A DNA stretch of 64,000 nucleotides from Pseudoduganella albidiflava. Its GTDB lineage: Bacteria; Pseudomonadota; Gammaproteobacteria; Burkholderiales; Burkholderiaceae_D. Under the pieces are notes generated by a model. The model had not been told where the DNA came from. It did not search any database and worked only from the letters and a program-made list of their open reading frames with translations. Within the stretch, counting starts at the first letter, position 1. Each line of letters begins with the position of its first letter. Location of the stretch: positions 5,084,001-5,148,000 of the forward strand of contig NZ_CP036401.1 of assembly GCF_004322755.1 (NCBI RefSeq), in the 5' to 3' direction. Shown piece by piece: positions 34,709 to 43,496 of this stretch. A program made the position numbers and the translations under genes.

Positions 34709-34950
34709 CGATGGCGCTCAGATAAGCCCACCCCAAGTGCAAATTCCGGGGTCAGGGAGGAATACTGGCTTGCAGGCCAGTATCGCTACGTCGGCAAGGA
34801 GCGATGCTCCTCGAAACCCCGACTACGCCCCGGCGGGGTGAAGCAGGGGTTTCACGAAGCATGCTTCGCGCCTGCGCAACGGTGCTGGCATGCATGCCAG
34901 CACTCATCCCTGACCCCAGCCCTCCGCTGTTGGGGTGAACGCATGCTTTC
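34709..34950. repeat. dispersed palindromic element, long copy
   Basis: Longest copy of the family, in the 400-bp gap after GH3. Left flank AAGTGCAAATTCCGGGGTCAG-like, right flank CTGACCCCAGCC...GGGGTGAACGCATGC. Inside, in order: stem ATACTGGC/GCCAGTAT (34762-34783), stem AGGAGC/GCTCCT (34797-34811), palindrome CGAAGCATGCTTCG (34855-34868) and a 22-nt palindrome with half GTGCTGGCATG (34882-34903). The last two correspond to the two palindromes of the 28.3 kb copy with compensating changes. No gene is seen in this gap. Confidence 0.8.
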
Positions 34951-35034
34951 AATGCGTCGGAAAATGCTTGACCAAGCGGAACTGGAGTACGTGCCATTTT
35001 TCGGGCAACAATGAGCAGTCAACAGTAAACAAAG

Positions 35035-35059
35035 AAAAGCCCGCGATTGCGGGCTTTTT
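35035..35059. terminator. bidirectional Rho-independent terminator
   Basis: Stem AAAAGCCCGC / GCGGGCTTTT (35035-35044, 35049-35058) with loop GATT and T/A runs on both sides. It can stop the minus-strand gene at 35076 and any readthrough from GH3. Confidence 0.85.
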
Positions 35060-35075
35060 CCTTGCTGGCCTCGTC

Positions 35076-35387
35076 CTACTTTTCCGGCGTCAGGTGCCCC
35101 AGCCCGTAGCCGAGATGCTGCCACCAGTGCTCGCGCGAGCGCACACTCAGCAGGCAGGTCTTGTCGACTTCCTCCTTGAACACGCGGTCCTGGCATTGCT
35201 TGGTCATCAGCGCGTGGCGCTGGTTCTCGGCGTTGACGAGCGCGGCCGCCAGCCAGCAGGCCAGGATCGCCAGCAAGATCACCAGGCTCCAGGCCAAGTG
35301 ATTGACATTGCTGACATTGAAGAGCCGCTTTTCATCCGGCTCCAGCGCGTCGAACGCTTCCATGATGCCTTTTTCACGATCGGTCAT
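35076..35387 (-). CDS. small membrane protein of unknown function
   Basis: 103-aa protein with one clear transmembrane helix (LAWSLVILLAILACWLAAALV, about 30-50), an acidic N-terminal part (MTDREKGIMEAFDALEPDEKR) and a C-terminal domain with two cysteines (TKQCQDRV, KTCLLS) that would be periplasmic if the N-terminus is inside. ATG at 35387 is preceded by GAGGA. I do not recognise the family. It is 149 bp downstream of dsbA, whose product could oxidise the cysteine pair. A bidirectional terminator follows. Confidence 0.7.
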   Translation of the reverse strand: MTDREKGIMEAFDALEPDEKRLFNVSNVNHLAWSLVILLAILACWLAAALVNAENQRHALMTKQCQDRVFKEEVDKTCLLSVRSREHWWQHLGYGLGHLTPEK

Positions 35388-35536
35388 AGCCACATCCTCA
35401 TTCACTGCCCGCTTACCATTTTTACGTCCGCTTACGATTTACAGCCTGCCAGTGTCGCAGCGATGCACCGCGGCAGGCTGTTGCTTCCGCTGCAGTTCCG
35501 CTCGCATTTCTCTCGTACTTCTCTCTTATTTCTCTC

Positions 35537-36196
35537 TTACTTCTTCTCGGCCGCAGCCTTGGCCACCAGCTGGTCCAGCACGGCCATCGTCTGGCGGCCG
35601 GCCTGGGTTTCCGACATGCCGGTGCCGGCGATCGACGGCGACGTCATGTAGCGGCCGTCCACGACCAGCGTCGGTGCCGAGCTGACCTGGTACTTGGAAA
35701 TCGTGCTGGCCAGGGATTTCATCTTAGTCTGCACGCTGAAGGAATTAAAGAGCTGTTCGTAGCGTGTCTTGTCGACGCCGTTCTTGACGAGGAATTCCTT
35801 CATCTGCTCGTCGCTGCGGTAGATGCGCTGGCGCTCGCCGTGGATGGCGCGCAGGATCTTGCTGTGCACCAGCTCGGTCTGGCCCATCGCTTCCAGCGTC
35901 ACGTAGGCATGCGCCAGCGGATCGGTGGGGCCCTGCGCGAAGTGCAGCCGCTTGAACACGATGCGGTCGCCCTGCTTCTTGACCCATTCTTCCAGCAGCG
36001 GATCGAGCGAATAGCAGTGCGGGCAGGTGTACATGAAGAATTCGATGACTTCGACCTTCTTGCCCGGCGCGGTCGCGGCAACGGGCGTGCTCAGGGTCGT
36101 GTAGCCTGGTCCGGCAGCCTGGGACATGGCGGGCAACGTGGCGGATACGGCCAGCATGGCGGTGGCGGCAAGCATGAGGCGGCGCATTGGACGCAT
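35537..36196 (-). CDS. dsbA: thiol:disulfide interchange protein DsbA
   Basis: 219-aa periplasmic oxidase that introduces disulfides into exported proteins. Signal peptide to about residue 27 (LAVSATLPAMSQA). The thioredoxin-like domain has the active site FMYTCPHCYS (Cys58-Cys61) and the cis-proline loop SAPTLVVDG, with the helical insertion between. ATG 36196 follows AAGGAAG; an extension to 36250 is not supported. It is divergent from the M1 peptidase gene. Confidence 0.94.
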   Translation of the reverse strand: MRPMRRLMLAATAMLAVSATLPAMSQAAGPGYTTLSTPVAATAPGKKVEVIEFFMYTCPHCYSLDPLLEEWVKKQGDRIVFKRLHFAQGPTDPLAHAYVTLEAMGQTELVHSKILRAIHGERQRIYRSDEQMKEFLVKNGVDKTRYEQLFNSFSVQTKMKSLASTISKYQVSSAPTLVVDGRYMTSPSIAGTGMSETQAGRQTMAVLDQLVAKAAAEKK

Positions 36197-36311
36197 GATC
36201 TTCCTTCTCGGTTGGGTCGCATGAAAAGACAAACGCCGCGAGATTACCATTTTTTGCGCGAACGTAAGTAACGGTGTATTGCATTAAGGGTGGTTTAAGG
36301 AGCGGCAGGCG

Positions 36312-36341
36312 TTGCCATCCATGCATGGGCCTCGCTATAGT
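36312..36341 (+). promoter_or_regulatory. sigma-70 promoter of M1 peptidase gene
   Basis: TTGCCA (36312-36317), 18-bp spacer, TATAGT (36336-36341), with the start codon 30 bp further. Confidence 0.6.
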
Positions 36342-36370
36342 GGGCACATCGTCATCGCACAAGGAGCAGC

Positions 36371-38488
36371 ATGCGCGTTCTGCACTGCCTCGCGGCCGCC
36401 ACCATGGCGGCCATCGTCCTGCTGGTGCCGCCGGCGCCGCTGGCGCAGGGGGCCCGCCCCGCCGCCGCCGCACAGGAGATTCCGTTCGCGCCGCCGCACG
36501 CCGCAGCGGCGGCCACGCCCAGCAGCCCGGACGCCTGGGGCGGCATCCGTACCGGCCGCGAAGCCACGCTGTCGGACCGCGTGGCGAATTACCGGATCGA
36601 GGCCACGCTCGATCCGGTCCGGCACACGGTCGCCGGGCGCCAGCAGCTCACCTGGCGCAATCGCAGCGACCGCACGGTCAACAGCGTCTACCTGCACCTG
36701 TACCTGAACGCGTTCCGCAACGGCGACAGCACGTTCAACACGGAGTTGCGCGCGCAGGGCCTGACCGATGGCATGGGCGATGGCGAATGGGGCTACATGG
36801 AGCTGCGCCACGTGCGCCAGGGCGGCGCCGACGTACCCTGGACCTTCGTGCAACCGGATGGCGGCCCGGCAACCGACCGCACCGTGGTGCGCCTCGACCT
36901 CCCCGCCGGAGTGCCGCCCGGCGCCAGCACCACGCTCGACATCGGCTTCTTCGACCAGTTGCCGCGCGTGACGGCACGCACCGGCCACTTCGGCACGTTC
37001 CACCTGGTGGCGCAGTGGTTCCCGAAGATCGGCGTGCTGGAACTGCCGGGCGAGCGCGGCGCACCGGCGCTGCGCTGGAACGTGCACGAGTACCACACCG
37101 ATTCCGAGTACTACGCCGACTTCGGCCACTACGATGTGAAGATCACCGTCCCGCGGGGTTATACGGTAGGGGCCACCGGCGCCCTGCAGGGCCAGCCCGT
37201 GGCGGACGGCGGCCTGGTCACCCATCATTACGCGCAGGGCGACGTGCACGATTTCGCGTGGACGGCGGACAGCCGCACCGCGCCCCCGCTGCGCGACACG
37301 TGGACCGGGGAGGATGGCCGGAAGGTCGGCATCACCGTGCTGTACCCGCCCGATTACGCATCGAACGCGGCGCCGGTGCTGGAGGTGACGAAGCAGTCGC
37401 TGGCGTACTTCGCCGGCAAGCTGGGCCCCTACCCCTACGACACGCTGACCGTCGTGATTCCCCCCTTCAATGCCGCGCACGCGGGCAGCATGGAATACCC
37501 GACGTTCTTCACCACGGACAGCGTGCACGATCCGGCGCCCGGCACGCGCGACCGCTACGACCTCGATTTCGTCACCGTGCATGAATTCGCGCACCAGTAC
37601 CTGCAGGGCATCCTCGCCAGCAACGAGTTCGAGGAACCCATGCTGGACGAAGGCCTGAACGAATACTGGAACGCCCGCATGCTGGGCCAGCGGCCCGCCT
37701 CGCTGCCCGTGCTGGCCACGATGCTGCAAGGCCGGGGCGCGTTCGCGTTCGGCGGCTTCCCGGGCGAGCGTTTCGATGCGCCGCGCGAGGAACCGGCCGA
37801 CCCGCTCGGTGCGAATGCCTACGACCGGCTCGAGAGTGTCGGCGCGGTGTATTCGCGCACGGCCGTGATGCTGCACGACCTGCAGGCGCAGCTGGGCACG
37901 GAAACGCTGGACCGCGCCTTCCGCGAATACTACCGCCGCTGGCGCTTCCGGCATCCCGGCGTGGCGGACCTGCGCGAGACCATCGCCGAGGTCAGCGGCC
38001 AGCGCGCGCTGGTGGAGGCCGTGTTTGCCCGGCAGGTCTATGCAGCGCAGAAGGTGGATGACCGCATCGTCTCGCTGGACAGCGAGGAAGTCACGCCGCA
38101 ACCCGGCTACGCGGAGCGGCAAGGCAAGCTGGTGGAGCGGACCGCGGCAGCCGTGGCCGCACAGACTGGCGGCGCGTCGGCATACAAGACCACGGTCGTG
38201 GTGCGCCGCCGCGGCGCGGCCGTGCCGCAGACGCTGGTGGTGACGTTTGCCGACGGCCGCAAGGAAACCGTGCAGTGGCACGGCGGCGAATCGTGGCGGC
38301 GCTACGCATGGGTGAAGCCGGTGCGGGCCGTGAGCGCGGAACTGGACCCGCAGCGCCGCCACCTGCTCGACACGAACAAGCTCGACGATACGCGCACGGC
38401 CGAGCCGAACGCCGTCGCCACGCGCCGCTGGACGCTCGACCTTGCCGCTGCCGTGCAGGCCATGCTGGCGCTGGTGCTGACGCTATGA
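36371..38488 (+). CDS. M1 family metallopeptidase
   Basis: 705-aa exported zinc peptidase. Signal peptide at the N-terminus, then the M1 beta-saddle, and the zinc site HEFAH (404-408) with the third ligand Glu427 in DEGLNEY, 18 residues later as the family requires. The exopeptidase motif usually written GAMEN reads GSMEYP here (about 378), as in several bacterial gluzincins. The C-terminus ends in a hydrophobic stretch (LAAAVQAMLALVLTL) that could be a membrane anchor. Its stop overlaps the start of a 294-aa membrane protein gene (ATGA), so the two are probably a unit. Start codon follows AAGGAGCAGC. Confidence 0.88.
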   Translation: MRVLHCLAAATMAAIVLLVPPAPLAQGARPAAAAQEIPFAPPHAAAAATPSSPDAWGGIRTGREATLSDRVANYRIEATLDPVRHTVAGRQQLTWRNRSDRTVNSVYLHLYLNAFRNGDSTFNTELRAQGLTDGMGDGEWGYMELRHVRQGGADVPWTFVQPDGGPATDRTVVRLDLPAGVPPGASTTLDIGFFDQLPRVTARTGHFGTFHLVAQWFPKIGVLELPGERGAPALRWNVHEYHTDSEYYADFGHYDVKITVPRGYTVGATGALQGQPVADGGLVTHHYAQGDVHDFAWTADSRTAPPLRDTWTGEDGRKVGITVLYPPDYASNAAPVLEVTKQSLAYFAGKLGPYPYDTLTVVIPPFNAAHAGSMEYPTFFTTDSVHDPAPGTRDRYDLDFVTVHEFAHQYLQGILASNEFEEPMLDEGLNEYWNARMLGQRPASLPVLATMLQGRGAFAFGGFPGERFDAPREEPADPLGANAYDRLESVGAVYSRTAVMLHDLQAQLGTETLDRAFREYYRRWRFRHPGVADLRETIAEVSGQRALVEAVFARQVYAAQKVDDRIVSLDSEEVTPQPGYAERQGKLVERTAAAVAAQTGGASAYKTTVVVRRRGAAVPQTLVVTFADGRKETVQWHGGESWRRYAWVKPVRAVSAELDPQRRHLLDTNKLDDTRTAEPNAVATRRWTLDLAAAVQAMLALVLTL

Positions 38489-39369
38489 CGCGCCCCGCCA
38501 TCCTCCGCCTGCTTGCTGCCGGCCGCGCGGCGCTGCAATGGCGCCTGCTGCTGCTGTGGCTTGCCGGCCTGCTGCTGCCCGCCGTGCTGGTGTCGCTGCC
38601 GGTCTGGCTGCTGCTGGCGCGGGAACTCGACTTCTCGACCCATGCGCCGGCGCTGGCCCAGGCGCTCGACATGGTGGCGATCACGGACCTGGGCACGGCC
38701 TTCGAGCGCGACCGCGATGCGCTGGCGGCGGCCGGCACCGGCGCGCTGCTCGTGACGCTGCTGCTGTCGCCCCTGCTGACCGGCGCCGTCGTCACGGCCG
38801 CCCGCGCCGCAAAGCCACCGTGCCTGCGCGAACTGCTGGCCGGCGCCGGTGAACAGTATCCGCGCATGTTCCGCATGCTCGCGTGGGCCGCGGTACCGCT
38901 CGGCGCCGCCGCCGCGCTGGGGGGTGAGCTGGCCGACGCCGCGCAGCAGCATGCCGATCGGGCGATCACCTACGCCGACACGCAACCGTGGCAACTCGCC
39001 GCGGCCGGCGCCGCCGTGCTGCTGGTGCTGGTGGCCAACCTCACGCTCGATGCGGGCCGCGCCATGCTGGCGGCCGACCGCCGGCGCAGCGGCGCCATCC
39101 GGGCCTGGCGAGACGGCCTGGTGCTGCTGTGGCGGCGCCCCGGCGGCGCGCTGCTGGCGTGGGCCGTGCCGACCGTGGCCGGCCTTCTGCTGGCCGCCGT
39201 GCTGGGGTGGTGCCGGATGCACGTGCCGGCCATCGGCCTGACCGGCACGGTGGGTGCGCTGCTGCTGGCGCAGGCGATCGTGCTGGCGCTGGCCTGGATG
39301 CGCATGGCGCGGCTGTTCGCGCTGGTGGCGCTGGCGCAGGACCAGGCCGGCCCGCCGCACCTGCATTGA
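38485..39369 (+). CDS. multi-pass membrane protein coupled to M1 peptidase
   Basis: 294-aa inner-membrane protein with about six hydrophobic helices (for example LLLLWLAGLLLPAVLV, GALLVTLLLSPLLTGAVVTA, LAAAGAAVLLVLVANLTL) and cytoplasm-type basic loops (LAADRRRSGAIRAWRDG). No known transporter motif is seen. The 4-nt overlap with the peptidase gene suggests a dedicated partner, perhaps an anchor or substrate channel; this is inference. Confidence 0.75.
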   Translation: MTRPAILRLLAAGRAALQWRLLLLWLAGLLLPAVLVSLPVWLLLARELDFSTHAPALAQALDMVAITDLGTAFERDRDALAAAGTGALLVTLLLSPLLTGAVVTAARAAKPPCLRELLAGAGEQYPRMFRMLAWAAVPLGAAAALGGELADAAQQHADRAITYADTQPWQLAAAGAAVLLVLVANLTLDAGRAMLAADRRRSGAIRAWRDGLVLLWRRPGGALLAWAVPTVAGLLLAAVLGWCRMHVPAIGLTGTVGALLLAQAIVLALAWMRMARLFALVALAQDQAGPPHLH

Positions 39370-39394
39370 ACCGTAGAGCAAGCCGCCGGACGGC

Positions 39395-39436
39395 CGAACA
39401 GGTCGAACAGGTCCAACAGGTCGAACGAGTCGAACG
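39395..39436. repeat. short 9-bp tandem repeat
   Basis: Four to five degenerate copies of CGAACAGGT (CGAACAGGT, CGAACAGGT, CCAACAGGT, CGAACGAGT, CGAACG) lie between the membrane protein and the dioxygenase gene. It may be slippage-prone; it is just upstream of the dioxygenase promoter. Confidence 0.6.
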
Positions 39437-39457
39437 TCAGTATCGATTTTTTGCCGG

Positions 39458-39486
39458 TTGCGATGGCGCGCGGGCAACCGTATAGT
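39458..39486 (+). promoter_or_regulatory. sigma-70 promoter of dioxygenase gene
   Basis: TTGCGA (39458-39463), 17-bp spacer, TATAGT (39481-39486), start codon 28 bp downstream. Confidence 0.55.
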
Positions 39487-39513
39487 CGTCGGGTTGAAAC
39501 GATGGAGCCAGGC

Positions 39514-40308
39514 ATGTTGCCCACCTATTTCCTGTCGCACGGCGGCGGCCCGTGGCCGTGGATGAAAACCGAGTTCGGCGGCGCGTACGACGTGCTGGAC
39601 GCATCGCTGCGCGACCTGCCGCGGCAGATCGGCGGCAAGCCGAAGGCCGTGCTGGTGGTGACAGCGCACTGGGAGGCACCGGCGTTCCAGCTGTCGGCCG
39701 GCGCTTGGCCAAGCATGATCTACGATTACGGCGGCTTCCCGCCGCACACGTACCAGATCCGCTATGACGCGCCGGGCTCACCGGAGCTGGCGGCCCGCGC
39801 GCAGGCGCTGCTGGAGGGTGCGGGCATCGCGGCCGGGCTGGATGCGCAGCGCGGCTTCGACCATGGCACGTTCTCGGCGCTGTACCCGGTCTTTCCCGAC
39901 GCGGACGTGCCGATCGTTCAACTGTCGCTGCAACGGGGGCTCGATCCGCAGGCGCACCTGGAGGCGGGCCGCGCGCTGCGGCCCCTGCGCGATGAAGGAG
40001 TGCTGATCGTCGGCAGCGGGCTCAGTTACCACAACCTGCGCGCCTTCAACGGCGCCGGCGCCGCCGCCTCGCACCAGTTCGACGGCTGGCTGCGGCAGGC
40101 GATGGCGCTGCCGCCGAAGGAGCGCGGCATCGCGCTGATGAACTGGGAACGCGCCCCGGCCGCACGCGCCGCCCATCCGCGCGAAGAGCACCTGCTGCCG
40201 CTGATGGTGGCGCTCGGCGCCGCCGAGGACGATGCCGCCAGCGTGGTGTACCACGAGGACGCGTTCATGGGGGCGCTGGCGGTCAGCAGTTTCCGGTTTG
40301 GCGGCTGA
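39514..40308 (+). CDS. extradiol ring-cleavage dioxygenase, DODA/YgiD type
   Basis: 264-aa enzyme of the LigB/DODA superfamily (4,5-DOPA extradiol dioxygenase type; class III extradiol dioxygenases). Metal-binding histidines sit in LSHGGGPW (about residue 9), VVTAHWEAP (about 52), FDHGTFSAL and the late VYHEDAF. The ATG at 39514 has GGAGCCAGGC upstream and fits the family start, so the longer frame from 39451 is rejected. Its natural substrate, probably a catechol, is unknown. It has its own promoter and converges with rbgA across a repeat array. Confidence 0.88.
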   Translation: MLPTYFLSHGGGPWPWMKTEFGGAYDVLDASLRDLPRQIGGKPKAVLVVTAHWEAPAFQLSAGAWPSMIYDYGGFPPHTYQIRYDAPGSPELAARAQALLEGAGIAAGLDAQRGFDHGTFSALYPVFPDADVPIVQLSLQRGLDPQAHLEAGRALRPLRDEGVLIVGSGLSYHNLRAFNGAGAAASHQFDGWLRQAMALPPKERGIALMNWERAPAARAAHPREEHLLPLMVALGAAEDDAASVVYHEDAFMGALAVSSFRFGG

Positions 40309-40392
40309 GCGGGCCGGCAGCGGGGGCAGGCACCAATGCGCGAATGCAAAGCTTAACCGACACGCATGCATACACCCTGGATGCGAAGGGCC

Positions 40393-40728
40393 GGGGTCAG
40401 ACCCCCGTTACCGCTGGTAGCAAGCCCTGTCGATAGCGGCGATGGGGGTCTGACCCCGGAATCTGCCTCCGGGTCTGGCTTGCCTGAACGGCATCAGAAG
40501 GGCTGGGGTCAGACCCCCGTTACCGCTGGTAGCAAGCCCTGTCGACAGCGGCGATGGGGGTCTGATCCCGGAATCTGCCTCCGGGTCTGGCTTGCCTGAA
40601 CGGCATCAGAAGGGCTGGGGTCAGACCCCCGTTACCGCTGGTAGCAAGCCCTGTCGACAGCGGCGATGGGGGTCTGACCCCGGAATCTGCCTCCGGGTCT
40701 GGCTTGCCTGAACGGCATCAGTGTCAAG
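40393..40728. repeat. three tandem 112-bp repeats
   Basis: Three head-to-tail units begin at 40393, 40505 and 40617, nearly identical (single-base differences such as GATAGC/GACAGC and CTGACCCC/CTGATCCC). Each unit has 14-bp inverted arms GGGGTCAGACCCCC / GGGGGTCTGACCCC enclosing the palindrome CTGTCGACAG, then a tail GGAATCTGCCTCCGGGTCTGG. The outer arms are those of the dispersed family elsewhere in the window. They fill the gap between two convergent genes; there are no spacers, so this is not a CRISPR array. Confidence 0.9.
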
Positions 40729-40765
40729 CCACCGGTTTTCCCGAACCCCGCCGCTATGTACCTGC

Positions 40766-41713
40766 TTATGTACCCCGCTTGCCCCGCATCCGCTCGGCTT
40801 CCTTCGCGGCGGCCTTCGCCGCGGCGGCTTCGGCCTTGATGCGCTCCTGCTCGGCAAACACGGCCAGCGCGGCGGCGCGGGTTTCCGGCGTTTCCAGCGA
40901 AATGCGCCCGAGCGCGCCGCTGCGGTAATCCTGCAGCAGCATGTGCGACGCCTTTTCATAGTCCCAGTCGCCGCCGCGGATGCGGAAGCCGCGTTTCTGC
41001 GCGATGCCTTCGACGATGGCGATGGCGTCCATCCCTTCCGTCTTGAAGCCGTAGCGGGCGGCGAGCAGCTGCGGGTAGCGCACCAGCAGCTCGCCGGCCA
41101 GCCATTCGGCCACTTCTTCCTCGATCAGCGCGTTGGCGCCGATCGCGTGGCTGGCGGCCAGCGCCAGGCCGTCGCTGGGCATCTCGATCTTCGGCCACAG
41201 CAGGCCGGGCGTGTCAATGATCGCCGTGTTCATGTCCAGGTAGATCTTCTGCTGGGTCTTCGTCACGGCCGGCTCGTCGCCCACCTTCGCCACGCGGCGC
41301 TTGAGCAGCGCGTTCATCAGCGTGGACTTGCCCACGTTCGGGATCCCCATGATCATCATCCGCAGCGGCTTGGTCGGCACGCCGCGGTGCGGCGCCAGCG
41401 CGCGCGCCTTGTCGATCACCTTCGCCACGTCGGACGGCTTCTTGGTCGTCATCGCATACGCGGTCACCGTCTGGTCCTGCTCGAAGTGGCGGATCCAGGC
41501 GCTGGTGGCGTCCGGATCGGCCAGGTCGATCTTGTTCAGCACCTTCAGGCACGGCTTGGAGCGGAACTTGCGCAGTTCCTCGACCAGCGGATTGGTGCTG
41601 GCCTGCGGCAGGCGGGCATCGACGACTTCGATGACGACGTCGACGTCCGCCATCTGTTCGGCCGCCTTTTTCTTGGCGGCGTTCATGTGCCCGGGGAACC
41701 ATTGGATGGCCAT
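40766..41713 (-). CDS. ylqF: ribosome biogenesis GTPase YlqF/RbgA
   Basis: 315-aa circularly permuted GTPase needed for late 50S subunit assembly. Motif order G4 (NKIDLAD, about 60), then G1 (GIPNVGKST, about 123), then G3 (DTPGLLWP) shows the permutation. It opens with the family's MAIQWFPGHMNAAKKKA. The ATG at 41713 has AAGG at 7 nt. The C-terminus is Ala/Lys-rich and helical (EAAAAKAAAKEAERMRG). It is divergent from a small secreted protein gene. Confidence 0.94.
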   Translation of the reverse strand: MAIQWFPGHMNAAKKKAAEQMADVDVVIEVVDARLPQASTNPLVEELRKFRSKPCLKVLNKIDLADPDATSAWIRHFEQDQTVTAYAMTTKKPSDVAKVIDKARALAPHRGVPTKPLRMMIMGIPNVGKSTLMNALLKRRVAKVGDEPAVTKTQQKIYLDMNTAIIDTPGLLWPKIEMPSDGLALAASHAIGANALIEEEVAEWLAGELLVRYPQLLAARYGFKTEGMDAIAIVEGIAQKRGFRIRGGDWDYEKASHMLLQDYRSGALGRISLETPETRAAALAVFAEQERIKAEAAAAKAAAKEAERMRGKRGT

Positions 41714-41807
41714 GCTGTTACCTTCTGAATATGTCGAACAATCCGCTATTTTACCGGCACTGCCGGTGCTGTTACCATCGGCGTTTTGCCCGACCGTTGT
41801 CTCTTCC

Positions 41808-42494
41808 ATGAAATTCCCCCTCCTCTCCCTCGCCTTCGTGGTGCTTTCGGCATCGGCCCAGCCGGTCGTCGAAGTGAGCACCGCGCGCGATCCGGAACTG
41901 AAAGCCTATGCCACGATGGCCAGGGGACTCGATGCGTTCGACGCCAGCCGCGCCCAGGCGCCGCAGGGAACGCTGCGCTTCCTGCTGCGGCCGGCGACGC
42001 GCGAAGACAGCCTGGAAGGGCTGGAACTGAAGATCGTCGGCGACACCGTCACGCTGCCGGTGCGGCTCGATCCGGATGGCGGCTTCACGCTGCCGCGCAG
42101 CCCGGCGGCGCTGGCCGACAACGCCGCACTGGTACTCAACAAGAAGAAGCATTCGTTCCGCTGGCGGCCGGACGTGCGCAGCCCGGGCGTGCCGGCCGAT
42201 GCGCGGCGGCTGGGCGACCTGCGTGTGCAATGCGCGGTGCAATGGGCGATCGACCAGGCCGACCTGGCGCCGGCGGCACGGGGCGCGCTGGCGGCCGGCG
42301 GCGGCCCATGCCGGTCGATGACGATGCACATGGGCTTCGATGCGCCGGCGCCGCTGCGCGCGGCGTGGCTGCAGGATGGCGCGCGCCGCGAAGCCATCCC
42401 CGTCAGCCGCCACTACCGCCGCGTGTTCAATCCGCCGCTGGCCGACCGTTCGTGGAGCGACGACACGCTGGTGCGCTTCGAGTACGCGCGCTGA
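41808..42494 (+). CDS. exported protein of unknown function
   Basis: 228-aa protein with a signal peptide (MKFPLLSLAFVVLSASA). The mature part has beta-rich sequence with LRFLLRPATRED, TVTLPVRLDPDGGFTLPR and CAVQWAIDQADL, plus two cysteines likely to form a disulfide (VQCAVQW, GGPCRSM). I do not recognise the family. Ribosome site is weak (upstream TCTCTTCC); the start is chosen because it gives the signal peptide. It ends 37 bp before the convergent deacetylase gene. Confidence 0.7.
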   Translation: MKFPLLSLAFVVLSASAQPVVEVSTARDPELKAYATMARGLDAFDASRAQAPQGTLRFLLRPATREDSLEGLELKIVGDTVTLPVRLDPDGGFTLPRSPAALADNAALVLNKKKHSFRWRPDVRSPGVPADARRLGDLRVQCAVQWAIDQADLAPAARGALAAGGGPCRSMTMHMGFDAPAPLRAAWLQDGARREAIPVSRHYRRVFNPPLADRSWSDDTLVRFEYAR

Positions 42495-42531
42495 GCCGCA
42501 TGGCTGCGCGCCGGCTTCCGCCCGACGCCGT

Positions 42532-43458
42532 TCAGATCTCGGCCAGCGCCTTCACGTGGGCGACCACGCTGCGCCCCAGCGCCGACAGGTTGTAGCCGCC
42601 TTCCAGGCAGCTGACGATGCGGCCCCGCGCATGGCGCCGGGCGATATCCATGATCTGTTCCGTCATCCACGCGTAATCGGCCTCGACCAGCCCCATGCCG
42701 GCCAGGTCGTCTTCGCGGTGCGCGTCGAAGCCGGCCGAGATGAAGATCATCTCCGGCTTGAACGCGTGCAGCGCCGGCAGCCACTGCTCCTGCACCAGCT
42801 GGCGCACCACGTCGCCCCGGGTGCCGGCCGGCACCGGCACGTTGATCCGGTTCGGCGTGATCGGCAGCGGCTCGGTGTAGGGGTACAGCGGGTGCTGGAA
42901 GAAGCTGGCCATCAGCACGCGCGGGTCGTCGCGGAACGCTTCCTCGGTGCCGTTGCCGTGGTGGACATCGAAATCGATGATCGCCACGCGCCGCAGGCCG
43001 CGCGCATCGAGCGCATGGCGCGCGGCCACGGCCACGTTGTTGAACAGGCAAAAACCCATCGGCACCGACGGCCGCGCATGGTGGCCGGGCGGGCGCACCG
43101 CGCAGAACGCATTGTCGATGGCGCCGTCGATGACGGCGTCGGTGGCCGCCACCGCCGCGCCGGCGGCGCGCAGCGCGGCCGTGTAACTGTGGCGGTTCAG
43201 CGAAGTATCGCCATCGATCGGGTAGTAATCGTCGCCTTCGTGCGGCTGGCTCTGCGCGATGGCGATCGCATTCGGCGTGTGGTTGCGCGCGATCGCGGCC
43301 AGGTCTGCCAGCGGCGCTTCGCGGTGGTCGAGCAGGCCGTCGATATGGGCGTTGATCAGCTGGTCCGCGATGGCCTGCAGCCGCGCGGGGCACTCGGGAT
43401 GCCATTCGCCCATTTCATGCCGCAGGCAATCGGGATGGCTGTAGATGGCTGTGGTCAC
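42532..43458 (-). CDS. histone deacetylase-like amidohydrolase
   Basis: 308-aa zinc amidohydrolase of the arginase/deacetylase fold (class II HDAC-like, AcuC/HDAH relatives). Active-site motifs: RPPGHHA with the paired histidines (about 122-128), IIDFDVHHGNGTEE with zinc ligands Asp and His (about 163-175), SAGFDAHRED with the last ligand Asp and LEGGYNL with the substrate Tyr-containing loop. Bacterial members deacetylate polyamines or acyl-lysines. The start is a GTG at 43458. It is divergent from the MoxR operon and two copies of GATGCATCG lie in between. Confidence 0.9.
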   Translation of the reverse strand: MTTAIYSHPDCLRHEMGEWHPECPARLQAIADQLINAHIDGLLDHREAPLADLAAIARNHTPNAIAIAQSQPHEGDDYYPIDGDTSLNRHSYTAALRAAGAAVAATDAVIDGAIDNAFCAVRPPGHHARPSVPMGFCLFNNVAVAARHALDARGLRRVAIIDFDVHHGNGTEEAFRDDPRVLMASFFQHPLYPYTEPLPITPNRINVPVPAGTRGDVVRQLVQEQWLPALHAFKPEMIFISAGFDAHREDDLAGMGLVEADYAWMTEQIMDIARRHARGRIVSCLEGGYNLSALGRSVVAHVKALAEI

Positions 43459-43496
43459 AGTTTCTTTACCGCATCATTCTTGGCATATCGTCTATG

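Noticed and set aside
40393..40728. CRISPR array
   Set aside because: Repeat units are 112 bp and directly abut without spacers, and no cas genes are near.
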